The notes under the pieces are model-generated. The model had not been told where the DNA came from. It saw only the letters and a list, made by a program, of their open reading frames with translations, and did not search any database. From the NCBI GenBank assembly GCA_021234155.1, contig JAJEKV010000053.1:348523-412522 (forward strand): a DNA stretch of 64,000 bases. Reading direction: 5' to 3'. Source of the DNA: Isoetes taiwanensis (lineage: Eukaryota; Streptophyta; Lycopodiopsida; Isoetales; Isoetaceae). A program made the translations under genes and the position numbers. Below, one piece after another: positions 1 through 10,603 of this stretch (position 1 is the stretch's first letter; each line of letters opens with the position of its first letter).

Positions 1-86
1 ATCCAATTCAATTCTTAACCATTAGTATATTGCTTTTTGTAGTTAATTCCAATGAAAAGCCCAGCAACGCTGGGCACCTTTTCTAG
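1..86 (+). mobile_element. Possible 3' end of a Helitron-like element entering from the left
   Basis: A short GC-rich hairpin at 59-75 (GCCCAG, loop CAACG, CTGGGC) is followed seven bases later by CTAG at 83-86 and then a T. A hairpin about ten bases before a terminal CTRR, with T as the next base, is the classic 3' end of a Helitron. The rest of the element would lie outside the window. A related hairpin and CTAG end occurs on the minus strand at 35,937-35,970. The call rests on the terminal motif alone, since no Rep/helicase coding is visible. Confidence 0.4.
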
Positions 87-261
87 TAGTCTCATATGAG
101 GCTTTCGCGTTTCGCATACTAACTGCTACTTTATTTTTAGTATGCGCGATATGGATTTGCGCCCACTCTGGACCAGTGCGATGTAAGAAAAAATATGTTA
201 CAACCCGACTTTGAGTTATACATGGAGGGACAGAACATATGGCCGGCCACTTCATGAAGCT

Positions 262-400
262 GATAGAATAGAATAGAATAGAATAGAATAGATTTTTTAG
301 CGTCCACGGAGACCGATTGGCCTATGGGACCCAAACAAAAAAGAGAGCAGCAAGCGTATTACTGACAGGATTAAAAAACCCCCGCCCCAAAGGGTTTTCG
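262..400 (+). repeat. (TAGAA)n plus conserved block, inverted copy at 36.8-36.9 kb
   Basis: Six or so AATAG/TAGAA pentamers (265-292) lead into a block containing TTTTAGCGTCCACGGAGACC, which continues with high identity to about position 400. The same block is present in inverted orientation at 36,783-36,905, again next to a degenerate (TAGAA)n tract. The two copies diverge on both sides, so this is a dispersed repeat. It may be the 5' end of a small non-autonomous element. No coding function is visible. Confidence 0.6.
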
Positions 401-954
401 AGGGAAAAACCTTAGCAGTAATAAGTATGCTGGCACGCTGTACAATTGTATAGGACAGTTCAATACCGTCCCGGAGGACACAACTGAGTCTGTGCATCCA
501 TAACCTCATGGATAGAGAGGCAGTAACTAACTTGAAGCCAATGAAAATACCACTGATCAACATAGTTTCTAATGCGACTTATTTTTTGTAGAGGATTGTA
601 CGGATGCTCCAAGAAGGTGAGGCCCAGAACTTGGCGGAGGAAGACTATTACATCGATGTCCCAGATGACAGACCGTTTTTTTATGGACATGGAGTAGAGG
701 GGGACGACATGTCTCGATGCCATGATGACAGAGACAGAGACAGTGGCAGTTATGCGTATTGATAGACTTTGCATACTTATATTTTGTATACCTGCGTATG
801 TACTTTATATAATTTTTATGTTTATCAATTTCATTTCATGTTTATGTGCCAATTTGCAACCAATTTGGCAACCTGAAACAAAGTACAAGAAACTTAGAAA
901 ATTTATAGTTAAGAATTGAACACTAAAGAAATAATCTAAATTAAAACCAGTAAA
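401..954. other. Intergenic, no gene seen
   Basis: Only short unsupported reading frames occur on either strand. There is no recognisable domain and no splice structure beyond the possible downstream part of the 955-1950 gene. A potential splice donor (CAG|GTGTGT, minus) at about 967 could carry that gene further into this interval. Confidence 0.5.
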
Positions 955-1754
955 CTAAAACACACCTGTATTATGTGTATTTTGATGATCGGGACCTGCT
1001 AGTAACTCGACCTCCAGTTTAAGACTAATTTCAGCAGCCTTCTTTTTCATTGTACCAACTCCAGCATGCCGAGACCGCTCTGCAGCACCAATAAAAGCTT
1101 TGCAAGCCCTACCAAACAACGGATGATGCAAGATGTTAAATCTTTCGCGATCAATTCCAGTTTCTTCAATTATCATGTCCTGCTTTTTCCTGATTGTACG
1201 CCCAATAGTTCTAAAAAGGTTATTCAAACTGCAAAAACAGTAGAGAATAATTAGAATTAAAGTACAAAAGCAATAAAAATCTTAAGCAAAAATGTATACC
1301 TGCTAGCAGGAAATAACTTCCCATTATTTTTATTGACCTGAATCATGAACATCACAAGCATCTCGCCCATCTCCTTTAATGGAATGTCTTCGATAGGAAC
1401 AAAAGTATCAATCTTCTTGAACTCTTTCCAAGCATCAAATTTCTTTCTGGCCCAATTAGTAGCCTTTGAAGAACCATCTCTGCCGCCATGATATACTTCA
1501 TGCATTATCTGATCATCAATAGGGAAAAATTTGTCATTCTCAGGTTCTTTTTCTATCTCTCTTGTAGTATCCCTGAAGTCTTCAACAAACCACAGTTCTT
1601 TTTCTACTTCCTCCATGAACTTAGCAACGTCATCATTCAGGTTTGCTTCCAGGGATTTATCCACATCCATCACCTCTTCCTCACAGGCCGCAGAACCAGT
1701 CAGGTTCAAGGAAAAAGATGGATTCTCGATTTCTTTACCTTTAGAAACCACCAT
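955..1754 (-). CDS. Spliced gene with Crypton/ZMYM (DUF3504-like) recombinase core-binding region
   Basis: Two coding exons are proposed on the minus strand: 1754-1300 and 1228-955. They are joined by a 71-bp intron (donor CAG|GTATAC at 1299, acceptor TTTTTGCAG ending at 1229), giving about 242 residues. The splice creates the uninterrupted stretch PASSLNNLFRTIGRTIRKKQ. After an acidic N-terminus, the segment from ATNWARKKFDAWKEF to GVGTMKKKAAEIS follows the pattern of the SAM-like core-binding domain of Crypton-derived proteins such as ZMYM2-4 and KIAA1958: TNWxxxxFxxW, then the P-S-SL-L signature, then GxG near the end. The catalytic R-H-R-Y domain is absent, so this is a truncated or domesticated fragment. 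A 5' UTR intron is likely, with donor AAG|GTGAGT near 1900 and acceptors near 1825 or 1755. The start at 1754 is chosen because upstream codons are U-rich and intron-like. The family assignment comes from pattern memory without a search. Confidence 0.5.
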
Positions 1755-1960
1755 ACTAAACACAAAAATATTAGACAATCTAACCAAAAAATGAAGCCAC
1801 AAAAGACTTGCCATTGCAACCTGCAAAAAAAAAAAAAATAACATTAGATTCTTACTCAAACAATTAACAAGAAATCTATAAGCTAGATATTACAACTCAC
1901 CTTAAAATCTCGAACAAATTCTGCAGAACTTGATCTCGTGTGAGGTTAACTCTTCACTTG
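1755..1960 (-). other. Probable 5' UTR intron and leader exon of the recombinase-like gene
   Basis: On the minus strand the sequence TTTAAG|GTGAGT near 1900 is a strong donor. A run of thirteen T residues ending in GCAG near 1826 is a strong acceptor, and a second acceptor (GTGTTTAG) lies just before the chosen ATG at 1754. This arrangement suggests a non-coding leader exon starting upstream of 1900. No clear TATA box was located. Confidence 0.4.
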
Positions 1961-2544
1961 CTGCATGCATGCAACTGGAAATAGCTTAACACTAAACCAC
2001 GACATTGAAATAGGACGGTTACACCTTAGAATTAACTCTATCAAGCTCCCTAACAGTGATCCACTAACAACAACAAAATAATGTCCCCAATCCACTCAAG
2101 AGTATCTAACATTCTCCCTGAACCTTCATTAAGGACTGATCTCCAGTAACAGCCACTAAATCTCGACTAACACCGAGTAGCCTTCACCAAGAACATCTTT
2201 ACCTCCAGAAAAATTAGAAAATCTCGATGGAAAATGTGCAAAAACAACACAAAAACATCTGGTAAGAAAGAAACAAAAAAAAAAAAAGGTTGAAAAAATA
2301 AACAAAGATATGGAATTACATGACAAGAATTGTCTTCTTGAAGCTCTCGACCTGACGCCCCAAAAAACAGCTCCCAAAGCAAAAATGGCGCAGTCGAACT
2401 GCTGGCGCCACAAAAATAGCTCGAAGGAGCTCTCCGCCGGAATGAAATGCGTGAGCAAAAAGGGGAATGAACAGTCAGCATAAAATATCTTTTATACCCC
2501 TGCTGACGTGGCAGGGGTAATTTGAAGGTGGTGTTGGCCACGTT

Positions 2545-2647
2545 GGGTAAACGCACGCCACCTGGCCGTTTCCAGCTGGGAACCCGCAGGCGGCAGCACT
2601 GCCTACGGGTTCCCAGCTGGAAACCGCCAGGTGGCATGCGTTACCCC
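2545..2647. repeat. Long imperfect hairpin (arms about 45 bp)
   Basis: The left arm from 2545 (GGGTAAACGCACGCCACCTG and on to about 2592) pairs with the right arm at 2601-2647 (ending CCAGGTGGCATGCGTTACCC). There are only a few mismatches, and the loop is centred near 2596. Both arms contain TTTCCAGCTGGGAACCCG. The size and GC content contrast with the AT-rich surroundings, which suggests a small fold-back element or paired terminal repeats of an element with almost no interior. Confidence 0.8.
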
Positions 2648-3230
2648 CTACAATACTGTGAATTGCTAGATTCTCTACTATGGGTTGCTGGCTGATTGTC
2701 ATATGCCCAAGATTTAGACAGTCTGCCTGCCTATATAGATACATCCTCTGTTTAATTTTTACAAAACTAGATAGTAAATAGTCTCCTTTATAAAATGTTG
2801 TGCAATAGATGTCACCAAGTTACACATTGTCAATCTTGATATACATTGCACAGTTATTAACCTGTTTGTTTATTCTATACATTGCACATTTATTATATTA
2901 ACCTGTTTGTTTATGTTTCGCTTCAAATCTCACCAAGGTAAGAGTTATACTTTTCGAATGATGATATCAACTGTGTTCAATTTCTAAAAACAAGCTATCC
3001 AAATACAGCCAATTCGTGGGATGGTTTATCAAATAGTATCAACAGACGCTACAACATTAAATTGTCATTGTTCATGTTGTTTCTATACAAACTCTACAAT
3101 TACTAATCTTTATTCTTCACAGTATATAATGAACCCGTAGCTGCCAAAGATCCCGAAGAAGGTGGAAATCATTCTCTATTTGGCTTCCATCTCTGTCTCG
3201 CTTCAAATCTCACCGAGGTCAGAATTATAC
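2648..3230. other. AT-rich intergenic DNA
   Basis: No open frame or known motif is seen. The phrase CTTCAAATCTCACC(A/G)AGGT occurs twice, near 2930 and 3205, hinting at a diverged duplication of about 270 bp. Confidence 0.4.
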
Positions 3231-3234
3231 TTTT

Positions 3235-4490
3235 CAACCATTCCTTGCCTTATTTATTTCAAAAAATGTGTATTAAATGGTAAATGTTTCATTATTAATG
3301 TCTAAATTCCCATGTGTTCTAATTAAAATGACCTGAAAGGAGGATTTTTGTTGATGCCAGGTATTTGCTTTTTCTAACCTTGAAAATGTAAATATTGGTA
3401 ATTTCCATCTTGAACACAAAGAAAATCATTATCTAGTGCATTAAACTCGCTCCTAGCACCATACATAGGGGCCATCGATATTCATTTCTTGCCTGACATA
3501 TGTCACAAAATGCCTATTAAATGATAAATAGCCTCATAGGGAGATTTTTGTTGATGTCTAGGTATTTCCTTTTTCTAGCCTTGAAACTGTAAATACTGGT
3601 AATTTCCCTTTTAATGAATACAAAGAAGATTTCTATGTAGTGGAATCAAACTCGCCTCTAGGACTATAGACAGTGTCCATTCGTATTACATCAAAGGACT
3701 AGAGACCCTGGACAGCAGATAGGACTTACTTCGCAGAATGAACTGATCAGGAGCAATAAAATATATGCGAAATCATTTTTTCTGCCACAGTTGCATAGAG
3801 GCATCTATTGTATCGTTTTTCTGCCACGATATATAATGGTCGCTAATATTCATCCGTTAGCGTACGTATTGCACAGAATGTGTTTTATAAATGATCACGG
3901 TTTTTATTGATCCCAAGATATCCACTTTTTCTAACCTTAAAAATGAGGATATCAATCATTTTTTTCAGTTGAGATGTATCTTTCTTTCATATTAGAATTT
4001 TCTTTCATAAGACCAATGATCTACACTTGAACTATTAAAGACAGTAGCCATAATGCGTCAGTCACACGCGAATCTCTTAAGCACAAAGATAATTAATGTT
4101 TTGCTACAAGATATATGTCGAGGACCATGTCCCAAATCTCTCTTTCAGGCTCATAGATGCAATTAGATAAGCTTGCCCCCTTAAATTCCACGAACATATT
4201 TGTCAAGTTTAATAATTTAGTCCCCACATTGTTTCAACTGTGAACCATCTTTTTTTGCATTGATACACACATAATAGAGTGCTCTATAATAATTTCAAAC
4301 CTTAGATGCCCTTTCGTCCAAGTTCGTGCATAACAGTGGGATAAGCTTGCCCCTGCTGAAAAACAATTTTTAAAGTTCATATATGTATTCCCTGAGTTTA
4401 TTAATTTAGTTCTTACTTTGCCTCATCTATGAACCAACTTTTTCACATCAGTATGCATAATAGAGGATTCTATAGGCTAAGATTCTTAAA
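3235..4490. repeat. Diverged tandem repeats, two families
   Basis: A unit of about 200-230 bp is repeated. The pattern 'GATTTTTGTTGATG...GGTATTT.CTTTTTCTA.CCTTGAAA.TGTAAATA.TGGTAATTTCC' occurs near 3342-3440 and again near 3542-3640, with a degenerate third copy near 3895-3965. A second unit of about 150-160 bp, containing ATAAGCTTGCCCC, TTTAATAATTTAGT and GTGAACCA, occurs near 4140-4290 and 4300-4475. No coding potential is seen. This is likely old repeat decay. Confidence 0.6.
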
Positions 4491-5030
4491 GCAACCTATT
4501 ATCTTGCATTCCAGATTCTTGGAGAACTCTACATACACAAACTTGCTTAAATAGAACTGCTACTAAACATGTGAATTAGGTATGCCAGGTATAAATAAAG
4601 CATTACAATATTTCGTGATCACCAGGCAATGAAGTAACTTTATCTTACTCTTATCTATACGTTAACTGCATTGAGAAACTCGAGGGTCACAATGCCGATC
4701 AGCAACAAAAAAGAGGGGTCGCCCAAGGTAAACACAATTCATACCCATGTCAATTAAACTTCACTTATCTACTTTCTATTCTTTATTTAACTAACATCTC
4801 TCATGTTTCACCTTCAATAGATTACCCCGAATTATCTCAGACAATATTGCAGTCAATGAGACCCCACAAGGCGCCGGCTCCGCAGGTGCCAAATTCTTGT
4901 ATTCTTGTATTATTTGTAGTGGGCTCAACTTTGCACGTTTGGAAAAAAAGGGGGATTGTTCACACTACACGTAAATTAATTATCCTACTTAAAATTCCTA
5001 CGTACCAAGGAAATGCTAATTATTGACAAT
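4491..5030. other. Intergenic, no gene seen
   Basis: Short AT-rich sequence with no persuasive reading frame, splice sites or repeat structure. Confidence 0.4.
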
Positions 5031-5032
5031 GT

Positions 5033-5117
5033 GACTTGTTCATAATAATGTTGAAAATATGCTTATGTCATGACTGATACCACAAATTATTTATAACCCA
5101 CCCAGCAACAATGAAAT
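5033..5117. repeat. Direct repeat, second copy at 5997-6075
   Basis: About 80 bp starting ACTTGTTCATAATAATGTTG and ending at CCCAGCAACAA is repeated in the same orientation 965 bp downstream with roughly 90 percent identity. The copies are non-coding. They may be remnants of one dispersed element or of a segmental duplication. Confidence 0.7.
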
Positions 5118-5996
5118 TCTAATTATTATAGGTTTTGTTCTTTAGATTGAATATGAGTCATTGATCTTCAGCATATCCTGGGCATGATGCCAAATCAACG
5201 GCTAACATCTTTTTGCAAAAAAAAATGCTTTGCCACTTCCTAAGGTCAATTTCAAATATGCGAACATGCAATTTCACTATTCATTAAATTCGGAACCTTT
5301 GCCCATCACCATGACATTCACATCAAATCTTCTGCACATCACCATTACACAGTGCTAAAAAAAAAAAAAAATACAAACAATGGACAACCAAAATGAATAC
5401 ACAGCCCGAGCCTGCCATCATCGCCAACAGAGTGTTCTTCTGTTCTCCAATAGATCGCTAAGATTGCCCATCTGACTTCAACATCTCAGATTGTTTACCC
5501 AACGCCAACTCCTTTGCTACATACTTCCCTGAATCGAAACTGGTTCTGCAGCTGTTTGGAGACACATAAATGGTTTGCATGTGATTGTAGGCAGCGAGGA
5601 AGCTAAAGCTGACACGATTTGGTTATTATCTCGAATTTACAGACCCATCAAGCACAGAAGAGTTCAGACAATCGAAATTGCATGTGCAGATGTTTGGAGG
5701 CAGCGAAAATTCCTTGGCGTAGGCAAACCACTCTCCTTTCCCGTTTTCATTGGCATGCAGGAGCCCGGTGTCTTCCAAGGCAACCCCATCACGTGACATC
5801 TCCAGAATTCCGTATCCAGACATTACACCTGCCCTAAAAAATTTGAACACTTTGCTTCCATGACAACTAAACGCCATCAAGCTGCTCAAATCGCTCAAAA
5901 TATACGCTTTCCAATACTATACCGCACTAAAATCTTAGCCCACACCATTGCTACAAACACCTCTCAAAATACCAAACTCAAACATTGGAAGTTTAT
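5118..5996. other. Intergenic DNA between the two direct repeats
   Basis: Several frames of 70-90 codons overlap on both strands at 5575-5898. None shows a domain or a credible start context. Nothing else is recognisable. Confidence 0.4.
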
Positions 5997-6075
5997 GACT
6001 TGTTCATAATAATGTTGAAAATAATGCATGACTAATACCACAAATTATTTATAACTGACCCAGCAACAACGAAAA
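5997..6075. repeat. Direct repeat, second copy
   Basis: Partner of 5033-5117. It shares ACTTGTTCATAATAATGTTG, CCACAAATTATTTATAAC and CCCAGCAACAA. Confidence 0.7.
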
Positions 6076-6303
6076 GTTATGGCTAAACAATGGAAAATTA
6101 TGGCTAAACAATGTGTTCAAGCTCTTCTGTTGTTTATTTTGCATCTTATCAACTAGGTTCAATATAACATCCTAAACAAGATCATAACCTTTAAGTACGA
6201 GGAGCATTCATAAAGAAAGATCATAACACATATAAATAATGCAAGATCACCTTAATTTGAAACGAAGAATGGCAACACCACTGTTCATTTTGTGCAATTT
6301 ATT

Positions 6304-8187
6304 CTAAAGAGACGGAGAAGGAACAGCCCAATTTGTTAATGTAATAAGATCCTTTCCTGCAAAGGGCGAAGTCCATTCTTGCATGCCCAATGCTGATATT
6401 TCAGAAGACTTATTTGCAGTGTTTTCCAGAGGTCCACAAGTTGGTGACACTCCTTTGGGCATTGGATTGCCCCAAAGTTCATATGTACTAATTGCATCAT
6501 GTGCAAGACTTGAATTCCATGTAATACCTTGTCCATCTCTGCTTTTGATTGCCTGTTTTGATATATCTGAGAAGTTCAGACTTGCAGCTAAACCATGCGA
6601 TAGGTCCCATAAACTCGCATCGGGTAACTGAGAAGGTGACATTCCCATGCTCCAATCAATTGCCCTGTAATCACAATTTTGCAAATGTCCAACATTCCAT
6701 TCTCTAGAAATATCTGAAAGTCCAGAATCCCAGCTCGTCCAACCACTAGGAAAAACTTGGGTAGATTTTGGTTGAGACTCAAATGTCGATCCAAGCAAGC
6801 TTCTCCCCAACCGCATTTCCTGCTTAGCTTGGCTAGAACCAGATGCTTCAAATATCTCAGGTATAGTGATTGTCTTCGTAGTTGACTTTGGAAAAACATC
6901 AGAAACCTTTGAATAGAAGGTACTGGATGGAGGGCCAATTGATGAGTTGATTCCAGATGGTGATGATGCAGTATTTACAATTCCTGGGAATTGCCGACTT
7001 GGAACAGCCGATTGCTGTAAGGATATACTTGCTTGTTGCAAATCTACTGGTAAACAACTTGGGTTGGATGATTCAGGTAATGAAATTCCAACTTTCCCTT
7101 TGCTATTTAGCCCTTGTTGACTATCAGAAGATGGCGATTTACACCACTCCAGAACGCTACCTGCAGTCTGTTTACTCGCAAATGCTTCATCATTCAACCC
7201 GTTGATGCCAGCAGAATGTTGCTGAATTTGTACAGTACTATATCCACTTACATCATTTCTTTTTTGTGAATTTATATCTGATGAAAGTTTTGATGACATT
7301 CTATTAGGAACTGGAATATTCACGGGACCTTGTTCTTTGGCTTGAGACTCTACATAGCTCTCCTGCACACTCTTTAACTTTGGTGACACGGGGGATAAGG
7401 CATTTCGATACCTATCCCGTAGAATTTCTGCAGCCTTGTCAATGTCACCCTCGCATGCAACAATAGTTCTTTCAATTTCTGGCCTTTGGTATTTATATCT
7501 AAACTCTATCTCTGCAATTCTAGCAAGTTCCTCAGAGATGTCAATGTTTGCATCACCTTCTATCTTTTGTTGTTCTTTCATTTGTCCGTCTTCTCCTTCA
7601 AGAAGAAGGGCTACAGACCTTTCCATGTCACCTTCATTTAAAATCAATGCCATTGTAACCCGGTCTGAAGGAAACCCCATGGCAACAAGCTGCTGTGTAA
7701 GGCCTTCTAATTTTCTAGACATAAGGTACACTATACACCGGTCCTTCAACTCTTTTGCTCGACGCTCTTTCTGCCGTTGGTGTTTCCTTTCGTTTTTCAT
7801 CCTTATTTTCTCTCGCTTATCTGATCCTCCAAACAAACCTGGAGGAGCAAGCCTAGGAATGCTGGATTTATCCCTACCAGCCAATTGCAGCTGATCATCG
7901 GATTCGCCAGAATAGCTCCCATTATTTGAATGAGAGTCATACTCAGTGCTGCCTCCAACAGAATTATTATCATGAATCTCATCAATAGATCTGTACCTTC
8001 CATTAGGAATTGATGCCCCCGATTCTGGAACAACTGTCTCAAGCATATGAAAAGTACCAGATGCTGGATTGTAAGCACTTGCAGGTGGGTTTCCCAGTGC
8101 TGAAGCATACCGACCTGACCCTTTGCGTTCTTTTCCTTGAACTTTCTCAAACTTGTCATTACACCTGAGCTTAGCTGCTGAAGGCAT
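6304..8187 (-). CDS. UBA-domain protein, intact
   Basis: An uninterrupted frame of 627 codons from the ATG at 8187 to TAG at 6304. The longer start at 8238 is rejected because a good splice acceptor (CATACACAG) lies between them, and because the N-terminus MPSAAKL fits the family. Conserved landmarks follow: NPASAYNPASGTFHMLET, a STEYDSHSNNGSYSGES segment, and a very basic KREKIRMKNERKHQRQKERR helix. Next is a UBA-type three-helix region at about residues 160-198 (QQLVAMGFPSDRVTMALILN) and a second UBA/CUE-like helical region at about 220-262. The last two-thirds is Ser/Gln-rich and probably disordered. This arrangement matches a plant-specific group annotated as ubiquitin-associated/EF1B-like (Arabidopsis At2g26920/At5g12120 type), presumed to bind ubiquitin; its exact role is unknown to me. 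It is the clearest intact host gene in the left half. Confidence 0.88.
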   Translation of the reverse strand: MPSAAKLRCNDKFEKVQGKERKGSGRYASALGNPPASAYNPASGTFHMLETVVPESGASIPNGRYRSIDEIHDNNSVGGSTEYDSHSNNGSYSGESDDQLQLAGRDKSSIPRLAPPGLFGGSDKREKIRMKNERKHQRQKERRAKELKDRCIVYLMSRKLEGLTQQLVAMGFPSDRVTMALILNEGDMERSVALLLEGEDGQMKEQQKIEGDANIDISEELARIAEIEFRYKYQRPEIERTIVACEGDIDKAAEILRDRYRNALSPVSPKLKSVQESYVESQAKEQGPVNIPVPNRMSSKLSSDINSQKRNDVSGYSTVQIQQHSAGINGLNDEAFASKQTAGSVLEWCKSPSSDSQQGLNSKGKVGISLPESSNPSCLPVDLQQASISLQQSAVPSRQFPGIVNTASSPSGINSSIGPPSSTFYSKVSDVFPKSTTKTITIPEIFEASGSSQAKQEMRLGRSLLGSTFESQPKSTQVFPSGWTSWDSGLSDISREWNVGHLQNCDYRAIDWSMGMSPSQLPDASLWDLSHGLAASLNFSDISKQAIKSRDGQGITWNSSLAHDAISTYELWGNPMPKGVSPTCGPLENTANKSSEISALGMQEWTSPFAGKDLITLTNWAVPSPSL

Positions 8188-8203
8188 TTTTGAAACGGAC
8201 AGC

Positions 8204-8617
8204 CTGTGTATGGAACCAAAGCTTACGTTTAAATGCACATAGTTTTACTGCTAAAGGTCATTCTAAAAATAAAGAAGGGGATAGATAAAACGTAAAGCAT
8301 GCTAATATACCAAAAACAGCTACAGAAAAATGAGTTTCCATTGAGCATAAATTTTCATGGCATGTCCGCTGAGAAATTACATCAATGACCACATCACACA
8401 TAGACCATACAGTAGCCTGCATGTTAAATGCCATAGAGATCTAGGTCTTCTGTTAGCTAAGTGAATAACAATAAATATACCAGAATTACTTGACAGAACA
8501 TTCGACCCATGATACCGTATCAGTTAATATCACCTAAACAATCTACAACGAGGATAATGGGCCAGATCTTACACTGCAACACATACTTAAGCTGGAAAAA
8601 AAGGCTCCAAAACGCAC
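8204..8617 (-). other. 5' UTR intron of the UBA gene
   Basis: On the minus strand the donor CAG|GTGCGT lies at 8617-8616 and the acceptor CACAG at 8205-8204, leaving a 414-bp intron that ends 16 bases before the ATG at 8187. The leader exon would run upstream from 8618 towards about 8800. Leader introns are common in plant housekeeping genes. No TATA box is obvious. Confidence 0.6.
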
Positions 8618-8829
8618 CTGGTTGCGGCAGCAATATGCGAAAGCTATAGAAAAGCCTTTGAGTAGCTGCACGTTTCTTCGATTTCGCGGCGACAGGGAAC
8701 ACGCGACGCACGCAGAAATACAGAGAGATAAGAGACAAAGGTTTGGGAATAGAGAGAAGTTAAATGAATTGGGGAAAGTATTTTGGCGTCCGACTATGCT
8801 AAGTTCTGGCTGAGCTGGTTCTTGAATAA

Positions 8830-9680
8830 ACCAATGACGAATGCGGGCTGGTTAGAATATTTTTGTGAATATATTTTGTTAGCTTGTCATATAGTTTGCT
8901 AGTTCATGAAAGCGTATTTTTATAACATAAGGTTTACATGGTTTAAGGGCTGTATTGTATCAAAAAGAGTATGAAAATAGGGCAATAAGGAATTTTTAAA
9001 ACCTTTGTTTTTAGGGAAGGTTTTTTTCTTTTTAGGGTCGACCACCACCACCGAGTTCTAAGCGAACTTATTTTAGAAAGTGAAAGGAGGGTTGATAACG
9101 GGTATGTTATGAGCCCTGAAGAAAGGGGCAAAAAAAAAGTCGGCTGCATCATCGGGCTATGGCGACGACCAGGCGGCTAGGGTAGAAGTCTTAGGTTAGA
9201 TTTAGTAGGGCAGGAGTGGACGAAGCGGGAAGAAAAGGGCGCATGTGCGATATGCTGGTGAAAGGGAAGATGTTGAAGCAGATGCATGCCGATTTGTTGG
9301 ACTAACTGCTATATTGATTTTGTTAGCAATCCATATGTGCAGTAGATGGCGATTCCGGCCTCCAGCTCTTGCTTTCCAGGCATCGGTAAATGCACGGATT
9401 CCATTTTTTTTTTTTTGTGACTAGGGCAGAGGCCTAGGTGCATGCCAGATCGCATTAGCTATACAGTAGGGGCTGTTTGCAAATGAGGAATGAGGAGGTT
9501 TCTTCAGGGATTTGGTGACAGCGATGGCTATTCTTCCTTGGAATTTCGCAGGACAAGCATAGGTTAGGCTCTTGATCCGGCTCAAGACCAATGACATATG
9601 TTAATGCTCTGTTCTATTCAGCTTTGGAGAGCTCCATTTTACATAGTTGTTACGCCTAGTTGATTGCTCCATATTTCTCT
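8830..9680. other. Intergenic, no gene seen
   Basis: AT-rich DNA with a polypyrimidine/poly-T tract near 9404-9417. No supported gene, RNA or repeat was found. Confidence 0.4.
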
Positions 9681-9689
9681 CAAAGATGT

Positions 9690-9737
9690 GGCTGCTTGGA
9701 GCTGCGCAATGCGCAGGGGGTTCGAATCCCCCAGCCT
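9690..9737 (+). other. tRNA T-arm / pol III B-box-like remnant
   Basis: GGGGGTTCGAATCCCCC is a perfect T-arm: a 5-bp stem around TTCGAAT. It is immediately preceded by a hairpin CTGCGC-AAT-GCGCAG that looks like a class II variable arm. No matching D-arm, A box or acceptor pairing is seen upstream, so this is at best the 3' half of a tRNA or the head of a tRNA-derived SINE. Confidence 0.3.
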
Positions 9738-9739
9738 GT

Positions 9740-10456
9740 TTCTTGCTTGTACGTGCAGATGGTGACTTTTGGCATTGGCATCTCGGCTGAGAGCAGTGGA
9801 AATGCAGTCTTCAAGGCTTGTATAAGGCTTACAACAGTGGCAATGCAATCTTGAAGGCGCAGGCTGCAAAGGAATTCTTGAAGTGGATTCTGGCATGGCT
9901 GTTAAGCGTCTCCCTAGCTGCCTATCTATGGCATGTCCCTATCATTAGGGGATTGCACCATGAATATAGCTTGATTCTATTTTGGAGTCAATGTGTATTA
10001 AATTTGGTTTTCAATGGTGGTCAAACGGCCTTAAGAATAGGGCCACATAAGCGTTTGACCCCATCTCCCGGTGAGGTGGACGGCTGCAGTTCACCTAGAG
10101 GGAATATCCGAGGGAATATTCCTGCATCATGCTGCTGGCAATGGACTAGAGCAGCAAATAGCGATAATAAATTGGCAACATTTAATTGGAAATATGATGC
10201 ACGCACTACACCAACATTGTTTATTTGGTGGAGAGGGATTTCTCGACGGAGAAGATCAAGTCACATAGACAGTTTTGGTATTGTTTATTGAAAGAACAGA
10301 GACGGGCAAAATTTGGACCGAAAACAATTAAAGCCTTTGAGCTGGGAAATACTAAAGCCGAAATAAGATGATAGTTTGTGCGCAATCTTGGCCGTTATTT
10401 TGTTATGTTCCATAATTTTCATCTTAGGCGTTTAGTAGTTAGTTATTATTTTAACC
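9740..10456. other. Intergenic, no supported gene
   Basis: A 157-codon open frame at 9818-10291 (+) has no recognisable domain and an unlikely composition, and another frame runs antiparallel to it. I treat it as chance. Confidence 0.4.
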
Positions 10457-10467
10457 TTTTTTTTTTT
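10457..10467 (-). other. Poly(A) tail of the LINE copy
   Basis: Eleven T residues on the plus strand are a poly(A) run on the minus strand. They lie 137 bases past the stop of the LINE ORF2 remnant, where the 3' end of a non-LTR retrotransposon is expected. No clear target-site duplication could be matched to the 5' end near 12,400. Confidence 0.5.
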
Positions 10468-10603
10468 GAAGGACGAAAGCCAAAAAGTTTATTAATCAGA
10501 GAAAAAGTACAAAATTTACATGTCTCATCTAACTGTGTAAGCACACAAAGATGCCACAGGAGCACGAGCCTGGAGCACAATGTACTTACTCCAGAATAGG
10601 AGA

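Noticed and set aside
8188-8238. Upstream start for the UBA protein
   Set aside because: A splice acceptor falls between the two ATGs, and the extra 17 residues do not fit the family.
9690-9737. Functional tRNA gene
   Set aside because: Only the T-arm and a variable-arm-like hairpin are present; D-arm, anticodon arm and acceptor pairing are missing.
9818-10291. 157-codon open frame
   Set aside because: No domain or homolog recognised, unusual composition, overlapping frames on both strands.
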